DNA of 64,000 bases from Pseudomonadales bacterium (GCA_024234615.1 JACKNY010000001.1:1454501-1518500), one strand, 5' to 3'; positions 41,990 through 51,747 are shown, counted from the first letter of the stretch. Made by a program: numbers and translations. Notes: generated from the letters alone by a model not told the origin.

Positions 41990-44131
41990 ATGTCCAATTC
42001 GCTTGATACTCTATTTGCGGAAGTCGATGCCGATAAACTCCCTTCGTTGCCGCATGTTTTATTAGTGCTGCTCGATGCTTCACACACGGAAGTTATTGCC
42101 TTTGACCGGCTTTCCGATTTAATCAAAAAGGATGCTGCGCTGGCTGCCCGAGTCGTATCAGCTGCTAATGCCGCTTATTATGGTGGTCAGGGTAAGAACC
42201 TTACCTTTGAGCGTACTCTTGTGCTCTTGGGGCTGGACACGATTAAAACAATCGCAATCACAGCCTCTGTACAGCAGTTTTTTTCTCGCTTTGACTCCGC
42301 TAGCTCACGGCGTCTGAAGCACTTTTGGCATGACTCACTGAGTTGCGCGATTATCGCTAAATCCATTGCTAAGCTGACCGGTTATGCCTATGGTGATGAG
42401 GCATATCTCGCTGGTCTCATGCACAACATTGGTGAGCTTATTTTTGTTAATAACTTCCATGAAGAATACACATCCATTATAGAGGATGTAGAAAGCAAAG
42501 AAGCCCAAACTCTGCGAGAGCGTGAACGCTTCGGTGGAGACCGTTACCAGGCGGGTGCTTGGTTAATTGCCGGCTGGGGAATTGACTCCTTTATGGCTGA
42601 CGCAATCATGTATCAGTCCGAAAGCGTTGATCAAATAATAGACGCACATCATTTGGTCAAAATTATTTATTTATCGAATCAACTCTGTGATTTTGTTGAC
42701 CGTCCAGATGATCAAGCCCTGCTTACTGCCGAAAGACTTTTCGATCTCGACCAAGCTTTGGTGAAGGATGTGGTGAGTAAAGCGCATGAAGAAGTGCGAG
42801 AAGCTGCGAAGGCGATGGATATTGAAATCGACGAAGAGCCGCTCGATGCCGCAATTAATCAAGATCAACTATTCAGCGCCGATGAAATCAAACAGGTGGA
42901 GCTAGCGGATCGAGTCAGAAATGTCGCTTTAATGGATGGCATACGTCAGCAATTAACACGGGCGACAAGCGAAGCAGCGGTGCTACAGACCATTAAGCAG
43001 GGGCTGAATATTTTGTTTTCTGCCCGCACTAGCTTCTTTTTCCTATTAAATCAAAAACAGAATGCTCTCTCTGGTAAAGCTTCTGGAGAGCCAGATTTAA
43101 AAATTGAAGAGTTCAATATTCCTATAGGTTCAGATACTAGTTTGATCGCTCGTTGTTTTAATAATAGAGAGGTCATAAGCTCATTCCGACTGGATGAAAA
43201 CGAGCCCGCCAGTGTCGTTGATCGACAAGTCATCAACTTGACGAGCAATGACGGCATACTATGTTTGCCACTGGTCATCGACAAGCATGAGCTTGGCGTT
43301 CTGGTTATTGGCTTTGATCAAATCGCGCAGGAGCGTCTTGACAGACAACAACGCTTATTTCGTATGTTTGCCAATGAAGCGGCTAACCATATGCTAATTC
43401 ATCAGCAAAGTGCTGAAGCGGAAGAGCAAAGAAAGGAAGAAAATAGGGAGTATTATCACTCGCGCGCCAGAGAAATTGTGCATGAAGTCAATAACCCACT
43501 AAGCATCATCAATAATTATGTGCATATTCTTAGTACAAAGCTGGATGAATCGCATGTCGTGCAGGACGATATCAGCATTATTAAGGAAGAATTGGAGCGT
43601 GCCGGCAATATTTTGCTGAGACTGCCGGGCATAGCGGAAAAACAAACAACTTCCGCAGGTGATGAGTTAGTCAATGTCAATACAGTGATTTCTGATTTGT
43701 TACGTGTGTTTCGTTCTTCATTGTTCGTCACTCACCAGATAGAATCGGTGGTGGAGTTTGACGAAGAGATGGAGCCGATCGTTGTTGACAGAAATGCGCT
43801 TAAACAAATTGTTACCAATATCATTAAAAATGCGGCTGAAGCTATGCCAGAGTCGGGCCGTATTAGTGTGAGCACACAGAGGCTGGTAAACCACAACGGT
43901 AAAAATTATATCGAAATTGTAATTGCTGATAATGGTCCCGGTATTCCAGATGCAATCAAGACCAAATTGTTTTCACCCGTTGAAACAACTAAAGGGCAGG
44001 GGCACGCTGGTCTGGGGTTAACCATTGTCAAAAATTTGCTCGATGATATGGGTGGTGCGATTAGCTGCCGGAGCGGCACTAAAAGCGGAACGCGTTTTGA
44101 GATACTCATTCCTCGAGCTATAGATAATTAA
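41990..44131 (+). CDS. HDOD-GAF-histidine kinase hybrid
   Basis: Soluble sensor kinase of 713 residues from ATG 41990 (a TTG at 41957 would add 11). The N-terminal HDOD domain (about 15-220) reads LPSLPHVLLVLLD then LIKKDAALAARVVSAAN and LAGLMHNIGELIF. A GAF-like domain (about 320-465) follows. The C-terminal kinase has an H-box AREIVHEVNNPLSIIN (His about 498), N-box NIIKNAAEAMPESG, and ATP-lid glycines DNGPGIPD and GLGLTIVKNLLDDMGG. It lacks membrane helices. The adjacent gene 58 bases downstream encodes a receiver-domain protein, so the two likely form one phosphorelay. The input signal is unknown. Confidence 0.88.
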   Translation: MSNSLDTLFAEVDADKLPSLPHVLLVLLDASHTEVIAFDRLSDLIKKDAALAARVVSAANAAYYGGQGKNLTFERTLVLLGLDTIKTIAITASVQQFFSRFDSASSRRLKHFWHDSLSCAIIAKSIAKLTGYAYGDEAYLAGLMHNIGELIFVNNFHEEYTSIIEDVESKEAQTLRERERFGGDRYQAGAWLIAGWGIDSFMADAIMYQSESVDQIIDAHHLVKIIYLSNQLCDFVDRPDDQALLTAERLFDLDQALVKDVVSKAHEEVREAAKAMDIEIDEEPLDAAINQDQLFSADEIKQVELADRVRNVALMDGIRQQLTRATSEAAVLQTIKQGLNILFSARTSFFFLLNQKQNALSGKASGEPDLKIEEFNIPIGSDTSLIARCFNNREVISSFRLDENEPASVVDRQVINLTSNDGILCLPLVIDKHELGVLVIGFDQIAQERLDRQQRLFRMFANEAANHMLIHQQSAEAEEQRKEENREYYHSRAREIVHEVNNPLSIINNYVHILSTKLDESHVVQDDISIIKEELERAGNILLRLPGIAEKQTTSAGDELVNVNTVISDLLRVFRSSLFVTHQIESVVEFDEEMEPIVVDRNALKQIVTNIIKNAAEAMPESGRISVSTQRLVNHNGKNYIEIVIADNGPGIPDAIKTKLFSPVETTKGQGHAGLGLTIVKNLLDDMGGAISCRSGTKSGTRFEILIPRAIDN

Positions 44132-44189
44132 AATGTGGGCAACAAGACTTGATTAAATTTGGCTTAAGACCAAATCAGATAGGAATACT

Positions 44190-46346
44190 ATGAAGCAACT
44201 CGTAGAACCAACCATTTTACTCGTTGACGATGAACCCCGCATGCTGCAAAGCCTGCGGGATCTAATGGTGGCAAGTGGCTACAAAGTCGTTACTGCGTTA
44301 GGCGGGCAGGAAGCAGTAACGAGGTTAAAGACTTTATCGGTTGATCTGATGTTGCTTGACCTTAAAATGCCTGGCTTCAGCGGTCATCAGGTAATGGACT
44401 ATCTTGATGAAAAAGGAATTGAAACAACCGTGATTGTCGTGAGCGGTGAAACGTCTTTTGACTCCATGTCACAGGTATTAAGACGTCGCGCTTATGACTA
44501 TATTAAAAAGCCCTACGCGCCGGATGAGCTTTTACAAACGGTCGAGAATGCGCTAGATCAGCGTCGACTACAGCAGCAAAATCGGGAAATTTACAATAAG
44601 TTACAATCCTCTGAGAGACTCCATCGCTATATGGTGAACAGTTCGCCTGACATCGTCTATATGCTTGATGAGAAAGGCTGTTTTACCTTTGTGAATGATC
44701 GTATTGTCCAGCTTTTAGGCTATGTAAAAGAAGAGTTGATCGGCAAACATCATTCTGAAATTGTCTACTTCGAAGATATGGAGCAAGCTCGTTATGTTTT
44801 CAATGAGCGTCGTACCGACAATAGAGTACCGCGTAATGTGGAGTTGCGTCTTAAATGTAAAGATGCTGATCGCGCACCGAAACATTTTGAAACAAACACT
44901 ATTCCAATAGAGCTTAGCGCAACGGGTATTTATAGTGAGGAACAGGGGGGAAATAGAGAATTTTTAGGGACTTACGGTGTTGCGCGCGATATGACCGAAC
45001 GTAAAGAAGCGGAACGCACTATTAATTTTCAGGCCTACCACGATTTATTAACTCAATTGCCCAATCGTGCACTGTTTAAAGATCGATTAAATCTCGCCCT
45101 TGCGCAGACTAAACGCTCCGGGCAGCGGCTTGCTGTCATGTTTCTGGATTTGGACCGATTTAAATTGGTAAATGACACGCTAGGTCATATTTGCGGAGAT
45201 GAGTTGCTACAGGCCGTTAGCCATAGGCTGCAAGATTGTTTGCGTGAAGGGGATACGCTGGCGCGCTTCGGTGGTGATGAGTTTACGTTGCTGTTGCCAC
45301 AGATATACGGGCCGGAGGATGCTGAGGCAATTGCGAAAAAGATCATTACTAAAATGCGAGATCCATTTTTTATTGAGGGTCATGAGCTCTATGTCACTAT
45401 TAGCATAGGAATTTCTATGTATCCGCATGATGGAACGACCATGGATGCCTTGGTTAAAAATGCGGATATCGCTATGTACTGTATAAAAGGCCGTGGTAGT
45501 AACGAATATCAGTTTTTTACAAATGATATGAATGAAGTGTCTGTACGCAGGTTGTCCCTGGAAAGAGACATGCGCAAGGCGCTGGATAACAACGAATTTG
45601 TCTTGCATTACCAACCTCAGGTTGATGCGGTAACGGGTAAAATCGTCGCAATGGAGGCGCTGGTGCGCTGGGAACAACCAGGGCGCGGTTTAATTTTACC
45701 CTCTGAATTTGTCGGTATTGCCGAGGAGACAGGGCTTATTTTACAAATTGGTGAGTGGGTAATGCGTACCGCCTGTGCAACTCTAAGAGCTTGGCAAAGC
45801 GCAGGTTTAATCGATATCCGGATGGCGGTTAATCTTTCCGCGCTACAGGTAGAACATAAGAATTTTGTTAACTTCATTATGGAAGTCATTAAAGAACACA
45901 GTTTGATAGGTGATAATCTAGAAGTTGAAATCACTGAAAATCTTATTATGCAAGATATGGAGAACACGATTAAAAAACTGGTGCAACTCAGTGATCGCGG
46001 TGTGAAAATTGCTATCGACGATTTTGGCACCGGCTACTCATCGCTGAGTTATTTGCAACGCCTCCCTATCCATACGCTGAAAATTGATCGTGCTTTTGTG
46101 CACGAAATAAAAAATGCTGATGATGAAACCTGTATTGTTAATGCCATTATCGCGATGGCGCGGGGGCTAAAATTAAATTTGATTGCCGAAGGCGTAGAAA
46201 ACGAAACTCAAGTGGCTTATTTGCGTAATAAAGGTTGTGCTGAAATGCAGGGGTTCTTTTTCAGTCACCCACTACCCGAAACGGAAGCGAGGCGCTTGCT
46301 ATTACAGCATCCATTCGAAAACTTAAAAATCATGAATGCTTGCTGA
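44190..46346 (+). CDS. response regulator with REC-PAS-GGDEF-EAL domains
   Basis: Cyclic-di-GMP turnover protein of 718 residues. The receiver domain (about 8-122) has the acidic pair LVDDEP and phospho-acceptor Asp57 in LLDLKMPG. A PAS domain (about 145-270) begins SPDIVYMLDEKGCFTFVN. The GGDEF domain is intact (GGDEF 361-365) with an RxxD inhibitory site (REGD) five residues before it. The EAL domain is also intact: EALVRW (489-494), NLSALQ, DDFGTGYSSLSYL and AEGVENETQ. Both synthase and phosphodiesterase activities are therefore possible. The upstream HDOD-GAF kinase is the probable partner. It converges on tatD. Confidence 0.93.
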   Translation: MKQLVEPTILLVDDEPRMLQSLRDLMVASGYKVVTALGGQEAVTRLKTLSVDLMLLDLKMPGFSGHQVMDYLDEKGIETTVIVVSGETSFDSMSQVLRRRAYDYIKKPYAPDELLQTVENALDQRRLQQQNREIYNKLQSSERLHRYMVNSSPDIVYMLDEKGCFTFVNDRIVQLLGYVKEELIGKHHSEIVYFEDMEQARYVFNERRTDNRVPRNVELRLKCKDADRAPKHFETNTIPIELSATGIYSEEQGGNREFLGTYGVARDMTERKEAERTINFQAYHDLLTQLPNRALFKDRLNLALAQTKRSGQRLAVMFLDLDRFKLVNDTLGHICGDELLQAVSHRLQDCLREGDTLARFGGDEFTLLLPQIYGPEDAEAIAKKIITKMRDPFFIEGHELYVTISIGISMYPHDGTTMDALVKNADIAMYCIKGRGSNEYQFFTNDMNEVSVRRLSLERDMRKALDNNEFVLHYQPQVDAVTGKIVAMEALVRWEQPGRGLILPSEFVGIAEETGLILQIGEWVMRTACATLRAWQSAGLIDIRMAVNLSALQVEHKNFVNFIMEVIKEHSLIGDNLEVEITENLIMQDMENTIKKLVQLSDRGVKIAIDDFGTGYSSLSYLQRLPIHTLKIDRAFVHEIKNADDETCIVNAIIAMARGLKLNLIAEGVENETQVAYLRNKGCAEMQGFFFSHPLPETEARRLLLQHPFENLKIMNAC

Positions 46347-46367
46347 TAAATTAGCATTTAAAATCAG

Positions 46368-46396
46368 ATAGATAAATCAATAGTTTAATTATCTAT
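46368..46396. terminator. AT-rich hairpin over the tatD stop
   Basis: ATAGATAA (46368-46375) and TTATCTAT (46389-46396) form an 8-bp stem around 13 bases that include the tatD stop codon. It lies between two convergent genes. Base composition makes chance pairing more likely than for the GC-richer examples. Confidence 0.25.
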
Positions 46397-47167
46397 ATTA
46401 AAAAAAATTCTAGCTGTTTTGGTTGTCTTTTCGGCAATTTGATGAGCCGGCAAACTCAGACATTCCGATACTTTTTCCAACACAAATGGCAGATAAGCAG
46501 GCTCATTGCGACGTGATTTTGGCCGCGGCGACATATTGCGCGGTAGCAGGTAAGGAGCGTCACTTTCCAGCATTAATCGATTGAGCGGGACTTCTGTAAT
46601 GATCGATTGAAGTTCCTCACCTCTGCGCTCATCGCAAATCCAACCGGTTATGCCTATGTGCAGGTCCAAGTCTAAATAGTCGAACAACTCCTCTTTACTG
46701 CCAGTAAAACAATGAAGCACTGCATTAGGCAACTGGTCTCGATAGGCTTTTATCATTGGATAGAAGGTGGCATGAGCATCGCGCTGATGCAAAAAAATGG
46801 GTAATTGCTTTTCGCAAGCGAGTTGTAATTGCTGTTCAAAAGCGTGCACTTGCGCAGTTTCTGAAGAAAAATTACGGTTAAAATCCAGTCCGGTTTCGCC
46901 TACGGCCTTCACCTGTTTATTTTCGAGAATCTGGCTCAGCTGGATTAATGTCTTGTTGCCAAAGGTGCTGGCATGGTGGGGATGTACACCTGCGGTGCAA
47001 AAACAGTTAGGGTGGATGCGAGATAGCTGAAGGGCATTCTCGCTATCTTCAACGCTGGATCCAGTGATGATGAGTGCCGTTAGACCAGCTTGCCAGGCTC
47101 GGTTTAATACTTGCTCGCGATCACTATCAAACGCTGAGCTGGTGAGGTTTACGCCAATATCGAGCAT
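46385..47167 (-). CDS. tatD: TatD-family metal-dependent DNase
   Basis: Cytoplasmic TIM-barrel hydrolase of 260 residues with exonuclease activity in quality control or DNA repair. The N-terminus MLDIGVNLTSSAF and AGVHPHHAS are specific to TatD proper. Metal-binding residues appear in AVGETGLDFNR, FLHQRDAH, LHCFTGSKEE and LESDAPYLLP. It lies 15 bases after the EAL-HDOD gene on the same strand and is probably co-transcribed. Confidence 0.93.
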   Translation of the reverse strand: MLDIGVNLTSSAFDSDREQVLNRAWQAGLTALIITGSSVEDSENALQLSRIHPNCFCTAGVHPHHASTFGNKTLIQLSQILENKQVKAVGETGLDFNRNFSSETAQVHAFEQQLQLACEKQLPIFLHQRDAHATFYPMIKAYRDQLPNAVLHCFTGSKEELFDYLDLDLHIGITGWICDERRGEELQSIITEVPLNRLMLESDAPYLLPRNMSPRPKSRRNEPAYLPFVLEKVSECLSLPAHQIAEKTTKTARIFFNIDN

Positions 47168-47182
47168 AGTATCGTTACAGAC

Positions 47183-48409
47183 TTATTTTGACGACAACAG
47201 GGCATTGCTTGCATCCATAGACCAGCGCAAACTTTTTAGATAGGCGTCTTTTACATCTTCGATAGAAAGACCGTGTTTGGACATGCCTTGCCAGTCGATA
47301 TCTCCCCAGCGACCCTGCTCGTAGGCAATGGAGAGCTGTAACACGATACCGAGAACGCCTTCTTGCGTTAATAATGCCTTGTTTATTTCATCGGATAAGG
47401 AGATGGAGGCAAGCAAGTCTTTCATGGGAGTATCAAAAAAGGCGTCAAGCATAGAAAACATGCCAACGGTAAAAAACAGGTCTTTTTGCTCGGCGCGAAT
47501 TTTTTCACCTAAAAATTCGCACATTTTAGCCCGTAGCATGGTTTGTTCGTGCAAGGCATGGGGTTTATCATCCATGCTGGAAAGTGCTAATAGACTTGCC
47601 CAATGTTTTATATTTTTGGGACCGATGAGCAAAATCGCTCGATAAAGCGATTCAATTTTATTGAGCCGCCGAAAGGCGGCGGAATTTATCATGCGTAACA
47701 ATTTAAAGCTTAAACTGGGATCACGAGAAATGGTTTTGTGTAAAACTTCAGGATTACTGGTTTCGGGTGATTGTAAATCGGATATCAGTTGCATCACGAC
47801 CAACTTGTTTGCGGGCGTCACTCGACCTTTAACGATGACGGGCTTGGACAGAAAATAACCTTGAAAAAGGTCAAAGCCCAAGTCTTTACAACGATTATAC
47901 ATTTCCTGTGATTCAACTTTTTCAGCTAATAACTTAACGGGATGCTGTTTCAGAGTTTTTACTTGCGCCTCCAACTGCTGGTCAGAGAATGCTAGTACAT
48001 CGACTTTAATAATGTCTGCCAGCGCTATCATTGGTAGCAGCCGAGACGCGTAGACAAAATCATCTAAAGCAATGGTATAGCCTAATTGACGAAGCTTTTT
48101 TAAGCCCTCGATGACTTCTGTATCAGGCTCAATATTTTCAAGCACTTCTACCACCACATCCGCACTACTGAAGGGCGGTGGCGTTAATATGAGGTTTCTG
48201 GTGAAGTTGATAAAGGCCTTATTATTTGCAACCAGATTTTGCATGCCTATTTCGGAAAAAGCATTAAGCATTACCAGCGAAGTTGCACTATCGCCATCAA
48301 TTTCGCCTTTCAGTTGGTGATTTGCTCGAAAGAGTAGTTCATACGCAAAGATTTTTAGTCTCGTATCATAGATGGGTTGTCGGGCGAGCAGTGTGTCTTT
48401 TCTAGCCAT
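47183..48409 (-). CDS. EAL-HDOD signalling protein with degenerate EAL domain
   Basis: Soluble protein of 408 residues, YuxH/CdgJ-like. The N-terminal EAL-fold domain (about 5-200) reads AYELLFRAN where an active enzyme has EAL/EVL, ALDDFVYASRL instead of DDFGTGYSS, and LAEKVES for the EGVE motif, so phosphodiesterase activity is probably lost. The HDOD domain (about 205-395) contains DPSLSFKLLRMINSAAF and SLYRAILLIGPKNIKHW. Such proteins act as c-di-GMP or protein-binding adaptors affecting motility or biofilm. It precedes tatD and lies 83 bases after slt on the same strand. Confidence 0.9.
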   Translation of the reverse strand: MARKDTLLARQPIYDTRLKIFAYELLFRANHQLKGEIDGDSATSLVMLNAFSEIGMQNLVANNKAFINFTRNLILTPPPFSSADVVVEVLENIEPDTEVIEGLKKLRQLGYTIALDDFVYASRLLPMIALADIIKVDVLAFSDQQLEAQVKTLKQHPVKLLAEKVESQEMYNRCKDLGFDLFQGYFLSKPVIVKGRVTPANKLVVMQLISDLQSPETSNPEVLHKTISRDPSLSFKLLRMINSAAFRRLNKIESLYRAILLIGPKNIKHWASLLALSSMDDKPHALHEQTMLRAKMCEFLGEKIRAEQKDLFFTVGMFSMLDAFFDTPMKDLLASISLSDEINKALLTQEGVLGIVLQLSIAYEQGRWGDIDWQGMSKHGLSIEDVKDAYLKSLRWSMDASNALLSSK

Positions 48410-48491
48410 GAGCCTATATAAATTCCTTGGATGATAAACCCCTGCGGGTTATTAAAATTCCTTAATTGAAGCTATGCGCTCTTGGCATTAC

Positions 48492-50492
48492 TTAATTGGT
48501 TTTTGTTGCCGTTGCCGCCAATTGAGGCGATAGATTAGAGAGATATTGCGCTGTTGCCATTCGAAACCCTTCTTCTTGTCTTAACTTAGCAAAAATTACC
48601 GAATAGGCCAGGACATTTTTAACATATTGGCGGGTTTCGGCAAAGGGAATGCTTTCTATCCAAATATCAATTGGCTGATCACTGTTTTTCTTTAGCCATC
48701 CGCTGACACGATGAGGGCCGGCATTATAGGCGGCAGTCGCATAAATACTGTTACCCTTAAATTGAACCAACAAGTCTTTGAGGTATGCGCTGGCTAGCTC
48801 AATACTCTTCATCGGATTGAGAAGATCATAAGTCGAGCGGTACTTGATACCGTGGTTTTTACTTAAACTTTTTGCGGTCGACGGCATTATTTGCATTAAT
48901 CCGCTAGCACCTTTTGGTGATTGAGCATCACTATTCATCGCGCTTTCCTGCCTGGCTATTGCTAGCAACCAGTTAACATCCAACTGACGGTCAGTGGCGG
49001 CATTGTCCATTGCTTCCTGGTACGCTAAAGGAAAGCGCAAGTTGAGATCATGCCATCTCTCAGCACTAATTGCGGATTGAATTGCTTGGCTGTTCCAACC
49101 CAATTGCTGTGCAAAGTATGCCGCTGCGTAATGTTGGTCAGCGTCATATGCTTTACTGGCCCAAACCCATTCGCGTCGAGCCTCTGTTGTATAGCCCAAT
49201 AGAAATAATTCTTTCGCGCGCACCATTCCCGGACTTTGATTTAATTGCTCAATAAAATTGTTTTTCAACGAATAGCTCTGCGCGCTTAACTCATAGTCGA
49301 TATTTAAATGATCAGCCGCGAGAAAACCATAATAATCACGGGTTTTTGCAAGCTGGGTGTATATTGCTTCACTGCTAATATCTTTTACCGTCGGAGTCGC
49401 ATATTGCATGGCACGGCCATACCAATATTGCCACTGTGGCATTTGCTGAGATGGGGCGGGCAGTAAATCGATGAGCTGAATAACCGCTTCCCATCGTTGC
49501 TGACGAATCATCATTTCAACGCCAGCTTCAAGCAGAGCCGTATCATTGGGGTAGGGGTAGTCGGCTAAAGCCTGAGAAAAGGCGACGGTGTGGCCCTGTT
49601 TGGCAAGATTGAGAATAATGCTGTGGTTGACTTCTTGTTTGATGGCTACGCTGAAATTGAACTTTGCTCGGAATGCTTCCCACATTGAATGGCAAAGCAA
49701 AGCGTCCTTCCTGGCCAGCCGTTTAATACCATGGAGTAATATTTCTTCACTTTTAGCATCCAGTTCCTCAAAATTTTTACGCTGTAAGCGCTCAGGATAG
49801 AAATGGATTTCGCGATAAAGCTTCGCTTGCGCTTGTAATTCCGGTGACATATAGCGAATCAGATATCGTGCCAACTGGGTTTTTCTCGCCGCCATTGCCA
49901 GCGAGAATCGCCGCCAAGTTAATTCATCAGTTAAATACTGTTCGCGCCAGACTTTAAAAATAGGCTCACAGGCGTTCGGCTGAGAATACCCAACTAGCCA
50001 TAATGGTTCGACTTTTGCTAGCGCCTCAGCGGTATCAAGCGTTTTGTATTCGGCCCAAAGAGCATAGCATTTCAACTCAACGCTGTTGATCTGATCATCG
50101 TAAAACGCCAGATATCGTTGCCATTGACCTCGTTTAGCCAGTGTGCGTAACCAGTAATGTTTAAGTTGTGGTGCGAGAGGAGTATTGGGGTGTTCGGCCA
50201 AAAACTCAGCAACACCCTGACTTGGCGTGTGACGCTTCATTTGGACACGAAGATAGGCATAATCGAGGTAGGGGTAGAGCGGATAGTCCTTGAGTTGTTC
50301 TCTAATCTGGTTGAATTGTTTTGTTTGACCTCTTTCTAACGCTTTCAGCGCCTCAACGTACTGGCTACGAGCATCGACCCAAGGGTCTTGCGTAATGGAT
50401 GGCGAACTTGCATATAGCGTCTGAATGGGTAAATAGGAAAATATCAGCCCAATTACACAGACCCGCCACAGGCGATTACGCGTCATGTACAA
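48492..50492 (-). CDS. slt: soluble lytic murein transglycosylase
   Basis: Periplasmic muramidase of 666 residues. A signal peptide ends near residue 29 (LIFSYLPIQTLYASS). A long alpha-superhelical U/L domain (about 40-490) is followed by the SLT catalytic domain. The catalytic glutamate is Glu516 in LAIARQESAMN, with SPKGASGLMQIMPSTA and ATAAYNAGPHRVSGWL completing the family motifs. GAGGT lies eight bases upstream of the ATG. It cleaves glycan strands with formation of 1,6-anhydro ends for recycling. uspA lies 76 bases upstream on the same strand. Confidence 0.94.
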   Translation of the reverse strand: MYMTRNRLWRVCVIGLIFSYLPIQTLYASSPSITQDPWVDARSQYVEALKALERGQTKQFNQIREQLKDYPLYPYLDYAYLRVQMKRHTPSQGVAEFLAEHPNTPLAPQLKHYWLRTLAKRGQWQRYLAFYDDQINSVELKCYALWAEYKTLDTAEALAKVEPLWLVGYSQPNACEPIFKVWREQYLTDELTWRRFSLAMAARKTQLARYLIRYMSPELQAQAKLYREIHFYPERLQRKNFEELDAKSEEILLHGIKRLARKDALLCHSMWEAFRAKFNFSVAIKQEVNHSIILNLAKQGHTVAFSQALADYPYPNDTALLEAGVEMMIRQQRWEAVIQLIDLLPAPSQQMPQWQYWYGRAMQYATPTVKDISSEAIYTQLAKTRDYYGFLAADHLNIDYELSAQSYSLKNNFIEQLNQSPGMVRAKELFLLGYTTEARREWVWASKAYDADQHYAAAYFAQQLGWNSQAIQSAISAERWHDLNLRFPLAYQEAMDNAATDRQLDVNWLLAIARQESAMNSDAQSPKGASGLMQIMPSTAKSLSKNHGIKYRSTYDLLNPMKSIELASAYLKDLLVQFKGNSIYATAAYNAGPHRVSGWLKKNSDQPIDIWIESIPFAETRQYVKNVLAYSVIFAKLRQEEGFRMATAQYLSNLSPQLAATATKTN

Positions 50493-50568
50493 TTACCTCG
50501 GTGTTCAAGCAATAATGAAAAATTTGATAGTGATGTGCGTGGATGAAAAGCTCCTGACCTAGTTGGTG

Positions 50569-51000
50569 TCACCCCACACGAACAGCTAACACATCGCATT
50601 TTGCGCCATGTAGCACGCCATTTGCCGTGGAACCTAATAATAGCGACAGGCCACGACGCCCATGGCTACCAACAACAATGAGATCAACATCTTGTTCCTG
50701 TGCAATACGATGAATTTCATTTTGCGGCAAGCCGATAACCGTGTGCTGTCGTTCAGAGGGTATCAAGTAGGGCTCAGCGAACGTAATGAGTTTTTGTCGA
50801 GCATGTTCGTCAAGCTGGTCTTGAATGGCGGTCAAATCCATCGGAATATCACCACCGTATGCGAAGTTAATCGGCTCTATGACATGGATAATGCTTAATT
50901 TAGCACCAGTTTGTTGCGCTAGGGCGACCGCTTTATCCGCAATCGGCTTTGATTCCTCAGTAAGATCGACCGCAAGTAAAATATGCTGATAATTAGCCAT
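50569..51000 (-). CDS. uspA: universal stress protein UspA family
   Basis: Cytoplasmic protein of 143 residues with a single Usp domain. The N-terminus HILLAVDLTEES and the C-terminal ATP-binding loop GSHGRRGLSLLLGSTANGVL match the nucleotide-binding UspA type. AAGGGG upstream of the ATG is a good ribosome site. It is divergent from the small membrane-protein gene at 51153. Regulation by starvation or oxygen limitation is common in the family, but I found no FNR box here. Confidence 0.9.
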   Translation of the reverse strand: MANYQHILLAVDLTEESKPIADKAVALAQQTGAKLSIIHVIEPINFAYGGDIPMDLTAIQDQLDEHARQKLITFAEPYLIPSERQHTVIGLPQNEIHRIAQEQDVDLIVVGSHGRRGLSLLLGSTANGVLHGAKCDVLAVRVG

Positions 51001-51152
51001 AGGTTAAGACCCCTTATATTGTCATTGGTAGGCTTAAGATGAGTAACTCAGTTTTACCGCAATTTCTCAATAGCATAGCCCAAGCAGTATCTATATGATA
51101 GAAGGCAATTAAAAATTAGCGCCTGATCGTTGGCGTATTATAGGGCTTGCCA

Positions 51153-51626
51153 ATGTCTATATTGGTCATTGTTTTGGCGGTTTGCCTAGTGTTAGGTTCC
51201 ATGCTTTGGGTGCTGCCTTCCGCGAAAGAGCGGCAACAAATAGTGTTGCGCAGACAGGCTATGCGTATGGGTATTCAAGTGCAACTAAGTAAGCTGGAGG
51301 ACCCGAGTAATCCTTTCGAGAAAATACACTGTGTTGCCTATCGTTTACCACACAGACAGGTTGAAAAAGGTGCTAAATCTTGGTTGCTTTATGGGAAAAC
51401 GATTACGCGAAATCCTGAAATTGGGGGCTGGGGCTTTGGCGCGCGAGCACCCAGGCCGGAAACAAGGTATTTGGAAGGTTTGAAACCGTTGCTAGCACGT
51501 TTGCCAGAGGATGCGATTGCGCTTGAATTAACACCAGGAGCTGTCAGCGTTTATTGGCGTGAAAAAGGCCAGAGTGAAGATGTTGAAACTATATTCCAGG
51601 TATTAGAGTCTGTGCAGCAACTTTGA
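51153..51626 (+). CDS. small membrane-anchored hypothetical protein
   Basis: Protein of 157 residues with one N-terminal membrane helix (ILVIVLAVCLVLGSMLWVLPSA) and a soluble domain containing AMRMGIQVQL, HCVAYRLPH and WREKGQSEDVETIF. I do not know its function. ATG at 51153 was chosen, with AGGG eleven bases upstream. A similarly sized uncharacterised gene accompanies fadBA in some Pseudomonas-like genomes as I recall, but this is not verified. fadB follows after 121 bases. Confidence 0.68.
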   Translation: MSILVIVLAVCLVLGSMLWVLPSAKERQQIVLRRQAMRMGIQVQLSKLEDPSNPFEKIHCVAYRLPHRQVEKGAKSWLLYGKTITRNPEIGGWGFGARAPRPETRYLEGLKPLLARLPEDAIALELTPGAVSVYWREKGQSEDVETIFQVLESVQQL

Positions 51627-51670
51627 TTAACTGACTTTATCAGCATTGACATATGTATTTAGATCGACCA

Positions 51671-51691
51671 AAGTTCCGCTTCACGGAATTT
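51671..51691 (+). repeat. imperfect palindrome in the fadB upstream region
   Basis: AAGTTCCG and CGGAATTT flank five bases and can pair over eight positions, one being a G-U wobble. It lies 57 bases before the fadB ATG, so it could be an operator for a fatty-acid regulator or a leader hairpin. It does not match the FadR consensus that I know. Confidence 0.35.
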
Positions 51692-51747
51692 CAAAACAAA
51701 GGTAGTTAACGCGCCCTTTATTGCATGAAGTTTAATTGGAGTAAAAA

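Noticed and set aside
45207..46030. Antisense frames of 156 and 137 codons
   Set aside because: They are shadows of the GGDEF-EAL gene with intact catalytic motifs on the plus strand.
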